Assembly (NCBI GenBank): GCA_045660825.1
Contig: JAZREN010000056.1
Span: 1-49,012, forward strand
Source of the DNA: HGM04593 sp045660825
GTDB taxonomy: Bacteria > Bacteroidota > Bacteroidia > Bacteroidales > Bacteroidaceae
Direction of reading: 5' to 3'
Length of the DNA stretch: 49,012 bases
The translations under genes and the position numbers were made by a program. A model generated the notes under the pieces. The model was given only the letters and a program-made list of their open reading frames with translations, made no database searches and was not told where the DNA came from. Position 1 is the first letter of the stretch, and each line of letters opens with the position of its first letter. This document shows, piece by piece, positions 8,145 to 16,763 of the stretch.

Positions 8145-9668
8145 TCACTTCAGTTGGTCAAGTATCTGCTTTCCCTTGGCTATAGCCTCATCAATTGTAC
8201 CCACATTCAGGAATGCCTGCTCGGGCAGATGATCGAGCTCGCCGTCGAGTATCATGTTGAAACCACGTATTGTCTCTTCAATTGGTACCATCACACCCTT
8301 GAGGCCGGTAAACTGCTCGGCCACCGTGAATGGCTGCGACAGGAATCGTTGCACGCGGCGGGCACGGTTAACCGTGAGACGGTCCTCGTCCGAGAGTTCC
8401 TCCATTCCAAGGATTGAAATTATATCCTGCAACTCCTTGTTGCGTTGCAGAATCTGCTTCACTCTCTGGGCCGTATCATAATGCTCCTTGCCCACAATGT
8501 TTGCATCAAGAATGCGTGATGTTGAATCCAACGGGTCCACAGCCGGGTAAATGCCAAGCTCGGCAATCTTGCGGCTTAGCACCGTTGTCGCATCAAGGTG
8601 CGTAAACGTTGTTGCAGGCGCAGGATCGGTGAGGTCATCGGCCGGCACATACACGGCCTGAACCGATGTGATTGAACCGTGGATTGTCGATGCAATGCGC
8701 TCCTGCATTGCACCCATCTCGCTGGCCAATGTAGGCTGGTATCCCACGGAGCCCGGCATGCGGCCAAGCAAGGCCGACACCTCGGAACCCGCCTGCGTAA
8801 AGCGGAAAATGTTATCAATAAAGAAGAGTATATCGTTGCGTTTTCCTTCGGCAGCTCCCGCATCGCGAAACGACTCGGCAACCGTAAGACCCGACAGAGC
8901 CACAGCAGCACGTGCCCCCGGTGGCTCGTTCATCTGGCCATATACCAACGTTGCCTGTGACTTAGCCACCTCGGAGAAATCCACCTTTGACAAATCCCAG
9001 CCACCACTGTCCATGTCCTTCTTGAACTCATCGCCATAGCGTATGACGTTCGAGTCAATCATCTCACGCAACAGGTCGTTTCCCTCGCGGGTTCTCTCAC
9101 CCACTCCGGCAAACACCGAATATCCGTTGTACCCCTTGGCAATGTTGTTTATGAGTTCCATGATGAGCACCGTCTTTCCAACACCGGCACCACCGAAAAG
9201 ACCAATCTTTCCACCCTTGCAATAGGGCTCAAGCAGGTCAATCACCTTGATGCCGGTATACAGCACCTCCTGCACCGTGGATAGTTCCTCAAATTTTGGC
9301 GCATCGCGATGTATGGGATAAGCACCCTCGTTGTCAAGAATTCCAAGACCATCAATGGGAGCACCCACCACGTTCATCATGCGACCTTTTATCTGCGCGC
9401 CCATGGGCATGGTAATGGGCTGCCCCATCGCAACCACCTTCATACCGCGTGAAAGCCCCGCCGTCCTGTCCATTGCCACAGTGCGCACCGTGTCGTCACC
9501 GATGTGCTGCTGCACCTCGAGCATGAGTTCACGCCCATCAGGCGTCTCAACCTTAAGCGCCTCATATATTGCAGGCAGAAAGACCTTGCCTTCGCTCTCA
9601 TCGGCATCAAAACACACGTCGATGACAGCGCCAATCACTTGGGCTATGCGCCCTATTTTTTGCGACAT
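8145..9668 (-). CDS. atpD: ATP synthase F1 subunit beta (catalytic)
   Basis: 507 residues. Walker A GGAGVGKT is at 159-166; the catalytic glutamate region reads GVGERTREGNDLLREM, and the C-terminal lever motif reads MEELSDEDRL (DELSEED counterpart). An insert of about 20 residues (EFKKDMDSGGWDLSKVDFSE) after the REM motif is typical of Bacteroidetes. It is the first gene of the operon, an order (atpD-atpC first) characteristic of this phylum. Confidence 0.98.
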   Translation of the reverse strand: MSQKIGRIAQVIGAVIDVCFDADESEGKVFLPAIYEALKVETPDGRELMLEVQQHIGDDTVRTVAMDRTAGLSRGMKVVAMGQPITMPMGAQIKGRMMNVVGAPIDGLGILDNEGAYPIHRDAPKFEELSTVQEVLYTGIKVIDLLEPYCKGGKIGLFGGAGVGKTVLIMELINNIAKGYNGYSVFAGVGERTREGNDLLREMIDSNVIRYGDEFKKDMDSGGWDLSKVDFSEVAKSQATLVYGQMNEPPGARAAVALSGLTVAESFRDAGAAEGKRNDILFFIDNIFRFTQAGSEVSALLGRMPGSVGYQPTLASEMGAMQERIASTIHGSITSVQAVYVPADDLTDPAPATTFTHLDATTVLSRKIAELGIYPAVDPLDSTSRILDANIVGKEHYDTAQRVKQILQRNKELQDIISILGMEELSDEDRLTVNRARRVQRFLSQPFTVAEQFTGLKGVMVPIEETIRGFNMILDGELDHLPEQAFLNVGTIDEAIAKGKQILDQLK

Positions 9669-9750
9669 AAATTACAATTTTAATATAAACCCGTACCGTA
9701 TGGCTTTGTTTCATAAAACCACCAATATCGGTATTTTAGCAATTAATTTC

Positions 9751-9780
9751 CGAATATACGGATATTTTCCGTATTTCAAA
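9751..9780 (-). promoter_or_regulatory. probable promoter of the atp operon
   Basis: On the minus strand, TTTG (9777-9780) and TATATTCG (9751-9758, one mismatch from TAnnTTTG) are 18 bp apart, close to the Bacteroidetes -33/-7 arrangement. They lie about 85 bp before the atpD start. CGGAAAATATCCG between them is near-palindromic and could bind a regulator. Confidence 0.45.
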
Positions 9781-9816
9781 AGATTTTGATGACAATTAAA
9801 CTACTATTAACAAAAT

Positions 9817-9851
9817 AAAGACTGCCGATGCTATCAAAGCCGGCAGCCTTT
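9817..9851 (-). terminator. intrinsic terminator after the S24 regulator gene
   Basis: Minus-strand stem AAAGGCTGCCG / CGGCAGTCTTT (one mismatched pair) with a 13-nt loop, followed by ATTTTG. It sits 50 bp downstream of the regulator stop and upstream of the atp promoter, so it insulates the two units. Confidence 0.65.
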
Positions 9852-9900
9852 ATTTCAAACCCCACCAATGGGATTCAGCCAAAACAGGTGCTCACACAAA

Positions 9901-10530
9901 TCAGAACATCTCAATTCTATTCACAACCTTGAACAGTGCGCAGACATCGTTCTTGTGAATGGGGAACGACGGATAGTTAGGCGACACGCACCAAATGAGA
10001 TTCGGGTCATTGTTGTCGTGATAGCAGCGCTTTATCATACGGTTGTCGTTGGTAACCACCATATACACATCGCCGTGCACAATACCCTCGGAACGGTTCA
10101 CCCTCTTCACGCCCACAATGTCACCATCGTTGATTTCGGGCTCCATCGACGTACCCGAAACCGGGAAATAGAAATCGGCACTCTTGCCCGGCACCGAGAT
10201 ATATGATGTCGGTGTCTCGCGGCCACCGTCAAGCACATCCTTGAAACCGGCACTTACAGGCAGGTCGTTGTAGTATGGCGCCTTGTCAAATGAAGGCTCG
10301 GCCTGACAAGTAATCATATCACCCTCGCCAAGCAGAAGCCAAAGAGGTGAAATCTCGGTAAATGTGTCAAGAATTGCATAAAGCAAGTCCATGCTTATGT
10401 TACCATCCTCGTTCACCTGTCTGTTCAGTGTACGCTGTGGAATTGAAAGAACCTTGCTGGCTCTGTTAACATTGATTTTCTTGAAGCGCAACACCTCTGC
10501 AACACGCTGTTTGATACCTTCATTTTTCAT
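9901..10530 (-). CDS. S24-family (CI/LexA-like) transcriptional repressor with N-terminal HTH
   Basis: 209 residues from ATG at 10530 (MKNEGIKQRVAEVL). Residues 1-65 hold a helix-turn-helix (RASKVLSIPQRTLNRQVNEDGN) and the ISPLWLLLGEGDM segment common in phage-type repressors. The C-terminal peptidase domain has a likely self-cleavage Ala-Gly in LPVSAGFKDV, the catalytic Ser in PVSGTSMEPEINDGD and the Lys in NRMIKRC. It would be inactivated by RecA-stimulated self-cleavage after DNA damage (family knowledge). It is divergent from two small genes at 10771, as a repressor commonly is from its target. A longer frame to 10599 exists but the added residues look untranslated. Confidence 0.85.
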   Translation of the reverse strand: MKNEGIKQRVAEVLRFKKINVNRASKVLSIPQRTLNRQVNEDGNISMDLLYAILDTFTEISPLWLLLGEGDMITCQAEPSFDKAPYYNDLPVSAGFKDVLDGGRETPTSYISVPGKSADFYFPVSGTSMEPEINDGDIVGVKRVNRSEGIVHGDVYMVVTNDNRMIKRCYHDNNDPNLIWCVSPNYPSFPIHKNDVCALFKVVNRIEMF

Positions 10531-10770
10531 ATTTAAATATATTTTATTGTTATTCAACCATATAAGCACCGCCTTATTTAGACAATTTCCAAATAGCACT
10601 TTTTTACTAATTCAACAACTCGTTTTTCAACTTTAGGAGTTATATTTGTAGTCACAATCGGCTATTTGTATTATCAATACCCCAAACGAAGGGTTATAAA
10701 GCAGAAAAACACATTATCTTGACAAACATAATACAAATATTATTAAATAACAAATAATTCCAAATTTACT
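10531..10770. promoter_or_regulatory. divergent control region of the S24 regulator
   Basis: Plus-strand TATATTTG (10641-10648) fits the -7 box and could serve the genes at 10771. CAAATAGC (10590-10597) and its inverted copy GCTATTTG (10661-10668) flank the region and are candidate repressor half-sites. TTATTTAGACA (10574-10584) recurs in the control region of the phage-like locus at 34412-34422. Assignments are by inspection only. Confidence 0.35.
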
Positions 10771-11160
10771 ATGAGAAGTAGAGTAATTGTCAAGTGCCGC
10801 GAATGGGTGGTCTATTACTATGAGAAGATTATGGAATGGTTGCACTCTATCAAGTATCACATCATTCCAAGGAAGAGAAAAAAGAACAGTCTCGTCGAGG
10901 AGTATCACATATACGAGCACTACGCAGGCGAGCCATTCACAAGGGACTTTCTCGAAGAGCGCACGCGCAAGGCCATAACAAACAGATATGGCATAAAAAT
11001 AAACACCACATGTCAAGACGAAGAGAACGGAAGCGACATGGACAACACCACTGCAATTGGGAAAGTGAGGCTAATGAGAAACAGGACACTCATTGACGAA
11101 GCGACATTGGTGATAAAGAACGGAGAGAAGAACCTCATTTATTGGAAATTCAACAAATAA
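10771..11160 (+). CDS. hypothetical protein, 129 residues
   Basis: Not recognised. The N-terminal 45 residues are strongly basic and aromatic (KCREWVVYYYEKIMEWLHSIK, RKRKK). The C-terminal part alternates charged and hydrophobic residues and could form a small beta-rich domain (GKVRLMRNRTLIDEATLVIKNGEKNLIYWKF). It is divergent from the S24 repressor and 12 bp upstream of a small membrane gene, so the two probably form a unit under its control. Confidence 0.6.
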   Translation: MRSRVIVKCREWVVYYYEKIMEWLHSIKYHIIPRKRKKNSLVEEYHIYEHYAGEPFTRDFLEERTRKAITNRYGIKINTTCQDEENGSDMDNTTAIGKVRLMRNRTLIDEATLVIKNGEKNLIYWKFNK

Positions 11161-11172
11161 AACCATAAGACT

Positions 11173-11385
11173 ATGAACGCAAGACAACTGCTCGCACTGC
11201 AATTCGCCAGCCTCATCGCCATGTTCGCCATTAGCGGTTCGCTATTCGAGAACAGAATATCCACTGTAATATTCGCAGCGGCATTCTTCATTTTTGTGCG
11301 TTGCAGCATATACATAAGCAAACACAATGCACGCCTGCTCCGCGAACTGGATAGAGAAAAAGAGTTACAAGACGCTAAAAGTTAA
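11173..11385 (+). CDS. small membrane protein, 70 residues
   Basis: Two hydrophobic helices (about residues 6-24 and 31-50) followed by a charged tail (KHNARLLRELDREKELQDAKS). No family recognised. It follows the 129-residue gene by 12 bp. Small two-helix proteins under a CI-like repressor may be toxins or holin-like, but nothing in the sequence proves this. Confidence 0.55.
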   Translation: MNARQLLALQFASLIAMFAISGSLFENRISTVIFAAAFFIFVRCSIYISKHNARLLRELDREKELQDAKS

Positions 11386-11408
11386 GACAACATGAGGCCG
11401 AACAGGAG

Positions 11409-11447
11409 AAGGTGACTATTCCAACACAATGAGGAAGGTCACCTTTT
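11409..11447 (+). terminator. possible terminator of the small-gene pair
   Basis: AAGGTGAC (11409-11416) pairs with GTCACCTT (11438-11445), followed by TT. It overlaps the 3' end of the convergent kinase gene, so part of the sequence is constrained by coding; the terminator role is tentative. Confidence 0.35.
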
Positions 11448-12720
11448 CGTCATTGTTATGGGCAAGACGCAGTGTACCGCCGTGCAGGCGTATTATCTGT
11501 TTCGACACGGCAAGACCAATGCCCGATCCGTCGCGCTTTGTTGTGAAGAACGGTGTAAAGATATTTTCGGCCACATCGGCAGGTATTGCACCACCGCTGT
11601 TGCTCACCTCGATGCAGACCTTCTCATCGGGGGCAATGTGGCTTCGCACCTCGATCCATTGCACGCCACCACGCAGAGTGCAAGCCTCGGCAGCATTCTT
11701 CAACAGATTGACAAATACCTGCTGCAGCTGCACTCTGTCGGCATAAATCATGGTATCCTGTGGGGTGACATCAATGTTCAACGACACATTAGCGCAATCG
11801 ACAAGCGCCCTTGTGTCATTCAGCAGAGTTGCAAGGTAAAATGGAGTTTTCTTTGGTGGCGGGATACGTGTCACCTCGCGGAACGAATCAACGAATTGCA
11901 TCAGGCGGTCGCTCGTTGCATGGATGGTCTCGAGCCCCTGCTGCAACACCTCGGGATTCTCCTTTACATGAAGCAACGTGTTGCTTATGGATGTTACAGG
12001 CGCAAGCGAGTTCATAATCTCGTGCGTGAGTATGCGCGTGAGTTTTTCCCACGCAAGCCCTTCCTGTGTGTCGAGTTCACGGTTGATATCCTCAATTGAT
12101 ATCACGCGCAAATTACGGCCGTCATACACCATTGCCGAACAGGTCAACAACAGATTCACGTTACCGGTTTCGGTTGCAAGAGATACGCTCTTCTGTTCCA
12201 TTGGAAGAATTGACAGCATGGTATCGGCAAGCTGTGCCGACAGCGGACGCAGCCTCTCAATGTGACTGAGCATGGGAACGCCAAGCAGGCTTATGGCCTT
12301 GGTGTTATGTTTCATCACCGTGCCGTTCTCAAGCACAACCATAATACCCACGTTGGCACACTCTATGATGGTCTCGAAATACCTCTCCTTTTCGGCAGCC
12401 TTGAGTTTTGTCTCGTCGAGTACCTCTTTGATTCGATTCAACGAATGGTTTATAACGGAATATCCCGCACGCTTGGGATTCTCGACAAAGCGGTACGAGA
12501 AATCATTATTGCGCACAGCGGTGAATATGAAGTCAAGTTTCTTTACAATTCCGCGATACACATTCACAAGCTTTGCAGCAAACAGCAGAGCCATTATTGC
12601 ACACAATGCACACAGGCGATAATGCCCAAGCGCAGCCAGCCACCCCGCCGACACTGCAGCCGTTACCAACAGAGCAACGGTAATCAATGGTTTCGAAAGA
12701 GGGAGGCCGCGTTTTTTCAT
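11416..12720 (-). CDS. sensor histidine kinase, NtrB type
   Basis: 434 residues. Two N-terminal membrane helices (about 12-50) with almost no periplasmic loop, then a HAMP-like/linker segment, a PAS-like domain (about 110-195), the phosphoacceptor H box ILTHEIMNSLAPV, N box NLLKNAAEA, and F/G boxes FTPFFTTKRDGSGIGLAVS. The usual DNGxG reads SNSGGA. The lack of a sensing loop suggests it detects a membrane or cytoplasmic signal. It overlaps the response regulator stop by 4 bp and should phosphorylate it. Confidence 0.9.
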   Translation of the reverse strand: MKKRGLPLSKPLITVALLVTAAVSAGWLAALGHYRLCALCAIMALLFAAKLVNVYRGIVKKLDFIFTAVRNNDFSYRFVENPKRAGYSVINHSLNRIKEVLDETKLKAAEKERYFETIIECANVGIMVVLENGTVMKHNTKAISLLGVPMLSHIERLRPLSAQLADTMLSILPMEQKSVSLATETGNVNLLLTCSAMVYDGRNLRVISIEDINRELDTQEGLAWEKLTRILTHEIMNSLAPVTSISNTLLHVKENPEVLQQGLETIHATSDRLMQFVDSFREVTRIPPPKKTPFYLATLLNDTRALVDCANVSLNIDVTPQDTMIYADRVQLQQVFVNLLKNAAEACTLRGGVQWIEVRSHIAPDEKVCIEVSNSGGAIPADVAENIFTPFFTTKRDGSGIGLAVSKQIIRLHGGTLRLAHNNDEKVTFLIVLE

Positions 12721-14057
12721 AGTCCGTAACGCTTGATTTTGTTATAGAGAGTCTGGCGGGTAATTCCCAACTTCTGCGCAACCATCGACAGGTTGCCGCC
12801 ACATGAAGATATCGCCTCGGCAATGGCCGTGCGCTCCATATCTTCGAGTGTGGCACTGGCGCTACGCGCTGCAGCGGGCGATACATACAACTGCAGATGG
12901 TGGGGTTCAATCAATGCGCCGTCGCACATTATTACAGCCTTTTCCATTATATTCTGCAGTTCGCGTATGTTACCCTCGAAAGGATGCGCCATAAGCCTCT
13001 CGGCCGTCTCGTGCGAAATGTCCATTGGCTCCTTTCCATACTTCTCGCAATAGTGTTTGAGGAATATTTCGGCAAGCGGAACAATATCCACCTGACGTCT
13101 GCGCAACGGTGGCAGGTTTATATGCACCGTATTTATACGATAGAGAAGGTCCTGCCTGAAACTGCCGCTTTCAACCATAGAATAGAGGTCGCGGTTTGTG
13201 GCAGCCACAATGCGTATGTCAATTGTCTGCGGTGCATTGCCGCCAAGCGGTGTAACCATACGGTTCTGCAGTGCGACGAGCATCTTTGCCTGCAGATGGA
13301 GCGGCAGGTTACCAATCTCATCCATAAAGAGTGTAGAGCCGCTTGCAGCAACCATCTTTCCCGCACGGTCGGCATGTGCATCGGTAAACGCACCCTTCTT
13401 GTGACCGAAGAGTTCACTCTCGAAAGGCGTCTCGGGTATGGCACCCATGTCAAGCGATACCATCTCCTTTGCGCAACGTTTGGACAGGCGATGTATCTCA
13501 CGCGCCAGCAGTTCCTTACCGGTACCGTTCTCACCCGTAATGAGGACATTGGCATCGGTGACGGCAACACGCTCAACCAATGCGCGTATATGTTCCATCT
13601 CGGCACTGCCACCCCAGAACATCGGTACCTCCTTGCGCACCGGCACCTCCTGTTTTTTCTTCCCTTTACCCATGGACTGCTCAAGAGCGTTGAGCAGCGT
13701 CTCCATCAGTTTGTCATTGTTCCATGGTTTTACTACAAAGTCGAACGCGCCATGCTTCATAGCCTTGACAGCAAGGTCTATGTCGCCATAGGCTGTGAAA
13801 AGCACAACCTTCACATCGGGGAATTTTCCGCATACCTCCTTGAGCCAATAGATACCTTCGTTGCCGGTGTTTATTCCTGCGTGGAAGTTCATATCCAGCA
13901 ACAGGACGTTCGGACGCTCGGCAGCAACAGTAGAAAGCAGCGTCGTTGGCGAAGAGAGCGTCACCACCTTCGCAAAGAATCCGTCGGCAAGCAATTTAAC
14001 CGCCGACAGGATGTTCCTGTTATCATCAACTATAAGTAATGTACCTCTCTTTGCCAT
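12717..14057 (-). CDS. NtrC-family sigma-54-dependent response regulator
   Basis: 446 residues. Receiver domain with the acidic pair DD near residue 11 and phospho-Asp in LLLDMNF. The central AAA+ domain starts near 150, with Walker A TGENGTGKE, the sigma-54 contact loop reading GAFTDA instead of the standard GAFTGA, Walker B LFMDEIGNL and the arginine-finger region RQDLLYRINT. A C-terminal Fis-type helix-turn-helix follows (NLSMVAQKLGITRQTLYNKIK). A near-consensus sigma-54 promoter before tolC at 25295 makes the upstream efflux operon its likely target. It lies 318 bp after the last permease gene. Confidence 0.93.
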   Translation of the reverse strand: MAKRGTLLIVDDNRNILSAVKLLADGFFAKVVTLSSPTTLLSTVAAERPNVLLLDMNFHAGINTGNEGIYWLKEVCGKFPDVKVVLFTAYGDIDLAVKAMKHGAFDFVVKPWNNDKLMETLLNALEQSMGKGKKKQEVPVRKEVPMFWGGSAEMEHIRALVERVAVTDANVLITGENGTGKELLAREIHRLSKRCAKEMVSLDMGAIPETPFESELFGHKKGAFTDAHADRAGKMVAASGSTLFMDEIGNLPLHLQAKMLVALQNRMVTPLGGNAPQTIDIRIVAATNRDLYSMVESGSFRQDLLYRINTVHINLPPLRRRQVDIVPLAEIFLKHYCEKYGKEPMDISHETAERLMAHPFEGNIRELQNIMEKAVIMCDGALIEPHHLQLYVSPAAARSASATLEDMERTAIAEAISSCGGNLSMVAQKLGITRQTLYNKIKRYGL

Positions 14058-14114
14058 AATTGTTTATTAACGTGAGTTCGATATAAGAATTTATACTAAA
14101 ATTTAGTGTATTTT

Positions 14115-14193
14115 GTCATTCCGAACCTTGTGTGAGGAATCTCATTATTCGCGGATTCAGAGATCCCTCGTCGCTACGCTCTGTCGGGATGAC
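14115..14193. repeat. intergenic REP-like inverted pair, copy 2
   Basis: Left half GTCATTCCGAACC...GAGGAATCTC and right half GAGATCCCTCG...GTCGGGATGAC face each other, as in the unit at 3299. It lies between a permease gene and the response regulator gene. Confidence 0.6.
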
Positions 14194-14282
14194 AGGTTCG
14201 CGATTTGATTTAGTTTATATCGAACTCACATTTATTATAATGCGAAGTTACAAAAAAATGTCTAAAATACGTATTCCAATCA

Positions 14283-14346
14283 AGATACTTCACTACGTTC
14301 AGTATGATATTTGCGTTTTTTGTCATGCCGAGCATAGCGAAGCATC
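14283..14346. repeat. intergenic REP-like unit, copy 3
   Basis: Reads AGATACTTCACTACGTTCAG then, after a T-rich stretch, GTCATGCCGAGCATAGCGAAG. The halves are arranged outward relative to copies 1 and 2. Confidence 0.55.
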
Positions 14347-14375
14347 CAAATTAATCCATTCAAGTGCGGTGTCTA

Positions 14376-16748
14376 TCAGTTCGATTTCACCACATCGGCA
14401 GGGTTTTCCGTTGCAGCCTTCAACGAACGCAAGGTCACCAATGCCACCGTAACAACGACAACAACAGCAAACACCGCCAGCGGCAGCCACAATGACAATT
14501 CAATGCGATTCACGAACTGCTGCAGCCATCTGTCGGCTATGAACCATGCCACAGGCGCGGCAATCACAAAACATACGGCAATGATTGACAGATAACGGCG
14601 GTTGAACATTGCTACCACTCCACCCACCGTTGCGCCATAGACCTTGCGCACGGCAATTTCACTGCGACGGTGCTGCGTCTCGAACATCACTATTCCGAAC
14701 ACTCCCATAAGCGATATCACAACAGCAATGAGCGCAAACATTGAAATGAGCACTGTCTGTTTCTTTGTATCGCCATAAATCTTGGCAATGGTATCATCAA
14801 CAAACTCAATACCCGGTTCGTACGCATTCGGTTCAACCTCCTTTGCAATAGAGCAGATATCATGATAGACAGCCTCAACATCCACATTCCTGTGCAGTCG
14901 GACATAGAAGTACTTCCTGTAAGCGGATTCGCCCTGACTATAAAGCATTGTATTTATCTTTGCTTTGTCTGCACCCACAAGATTGACGTGCGGTATCACA
15001 CCTACAATCTCCTCGCCATCCCACTTGTCGCCTATTCCAAGACCCGTAGCCTGCGAGGTGTAGTCGGTTATAAGATATCCCGGAGTACCCTTGACAAAGC
15101 CGTGCCCCATGATTACAGGAATACCGAAAACCTCGGGCATATTATGGCGCACATAATGAACCTGCATCCTTATCTCCTTGCCGTCTATGATTCTGCCATT
15201 GAATCCATCGGATGCAAATATTTCCCAGTTGGTAGATGTAACCGCAACTACATTCGGGTTCGCGGCAAGTTTTTCCACAAAGAGTTCGTGCTTTGTGGCA
15301 AGGTCTTCGCTTTCCACCACAAGCAGGTTCTCACGGTCAATACCAACGTCGTAGCGTATCATATATTTATACTGCATTGAGAACACCAATGCCAGAATCA
15401 TAAGCACCATTGAAACAATGAACTGTACTGCAACAAGCCCAGCGCGCAACATACGGCCGGCCTTTGAGGATGCAAAGCCTCTCTTCACAGCCATTGAAGC
15501 GTTGAAACGCGTGATGTAGAATGCAGGGTATGCAGCAGCACAAACGGCCATCGCCACAGCTATGAGAATTACCAGCACCACTACAATAATATTATCTCCT
15601 ATTGACAGCGAATAAGTCGTGTACTCGCTAACCACACTGCCATCAATGAGTGACACTGTACACAATGCCACTATAAGGGCTACAAGCACAAGACCCACGG
15701 CTTCAAAGAAGAAGTTCCTGCGCAGTGTCCACTGCCCGGCTCCAAAGACCTTGCAGATGTTTACCGAGCGCATACGTACCGGCACAAGCGCCATAAAGAA
15801 GTTCACGAAATTTATGAATGCCACAACAACTATCACAAGAGCAATGGCAAGCATTGTCATTGTCACCCCCCAGGAGCCACATGAATAGTACTCATACTCC
15901 GTGTTGAAATAGAACTCATCCATAGGCATCAACCTCACCGGCATATTGAGCATTGACTCCTTTTGCTCTTTACTGACCTCCTCACCTGTAGCTGCAGTAT
16001 ATTCGGCAAAACGCGCCTCGCTGAATTCATAGTGTTTCTTGCTCCACAGAGCCACATAATCGTCAGGATTGGCATCAGGACGCAGTTTCACAAAGACCGA
16101 ATAGTTCCAGTTGCCATTATCCATACCAAACTCGCGGTTGTCGTTGCGGAAAGCCTCGCGACCGGCAAGGATTGTATTCTCGGGAAAGTCCTTGAACAGA
16201 GCCACCACCGTGAGCGGTGTTCCGGGCTGTATGTTGCCTTCGTCAAGATTTATTATCGAGCCAATGGTAATGCCCATGGCATCGGCTGTGCTTTGTGACA
16301 GCACCACGGCATCCTTCTGCTTGAAATCATCAATATTTCCGGCAATGATATCAAAAGAGAAAACATCAAGTATTGAGCTTGTACAACGTACGACGGTCAT
16401 TTTGTTTCTCTCGTAGTTCTCACCCTCTCTCTTTATCCACACCGGCACATCGTCGCCAAAAGGATTCATCGATGCAATGGCCTCTACCTGGGGCAGCTCA
16501 GCAGCCGTCTCGTAACAGATAGGGTTAGGAACATTCTCCGACCAACCTCCAAGTCCTTCGTGGAATGGCGATACCATATAAACCCGCTCATTATCCTTGA
16601 TGGCCTTGTTGAATGTCATTGAACTGTACACCTGCGACATTATCATGTAGAAAGCCGCAAACGCCAGCGCAAGACCCGCAATGTTCAACAGCGAAGCAAC
16701 CTTGTAGCGCTTCAATGTTGTCAAAAAGTTCTTGAATGCTATTTTCAT
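14376..16748 (-). CDS. MacB/FtsX-type ABC transporter permease (third of three)
   Basis: 790 residues. N-terminal helix (about 18-40), a large periplasmic MacB-PCD-like domain, three FtsX helices (about 285-400), a second helix and periplasmic domain, and three C-terminal FtsX helices with the conserved ETQHRRSEIAVRKVYGATVGGVVAMF motif before them. This duplicated layout is common in Bacteroidetes. It has no ATPase domain and must use the separate ATPase at 19189. It follows the 776-residue permease by 15 bp. Substrate unknown; MacB relatives move peptides, lipoproteins or toxic compounds by periplasmic leverage. Confidence 0.88.
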   Translation of the reverse strand: MKIAFKNFLTTLKRYKVASLLNIAGLALAFAAFYMIMSQVYSSMTFNKAIKDNERVYMVSPFHEGLGGWSENVPNPICYETAAELPQVEAIASMNPFGDDVPVWIKREGENYERNKMTVVRCTSSILDVFSFDIIAGNIDDFKQKDAVVLSQSTADAMGITIGSIINLDEGNIQPGTPLTVVALFKDFPENTILAGREAFRNDNREFGMDNGNWNYSVFVKLRPDANPDDYVALWSKKHYEFSEARFAEYTAATGEEVSKEQKESMLNMPVRLMPMDEFYFNTEYEYYSCGSWGVTMTMLAIALVIVVVAFINFVNFFMALVPVRMRSVNICKVFGAGQWTLRRNFFFEAVGLVLVALIVALCTVSLIDGSVVSEYTTYSLSIGDNIIVVVLVILIAVAMAVCAAAYPAFYITRFNASMAVKRGFASSKAGRMLRAGLVAVQFIVSMVLMILALVFSMQYKYMIRYDVGIDRENLLVVESEDLATKHELFVEKLAANPNVVAVTSTNWEIFASDGFNGRIIDGKEIRMQVHYVRHNMPEVFGIPVIMGHGFVKGTPGYLITDYTSQATGLGIGDKWDGEEIVGVIPHVNLVGADKAKINTMLYSQGESAYRKYFYVRLHRNVDVEAVYHDICSIAKEVEPNAYEPGIEFVDDTIAKIYGDTKKQTVLISMFALIAVVISLMGVFGIVMFETQHRRSEIAVRKVYGATVGGVVAMFNRRYLSIIAVCFVIAAPVAWFIADRWLQQFVNRIELSLWLPLAVFAVVVVVTVALVTLRSLKAATENPADVVKSN

Positions 16749-16763
16749 AGTATTTTTGTTTTA

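Larger units (their letters stand above)
14058..14375. other. non-coding gap with two REP-like units
   Basis: Holds the repeats at 14115-14193 and 14283-14346 and a small palindrome ACTAAA-A-TTTAGT near 14096-14108. No gene and no clear -7 box for the response regulator were found. Confidence 0.5.

Noticed and set aside
12897..14039. Plus-strand open frame of 380 codons
   Set aside because: Lies antisense to the response regulator, whose motifs are complete; composition is His/Cys/Arg-rich as expected for a shadow frame.
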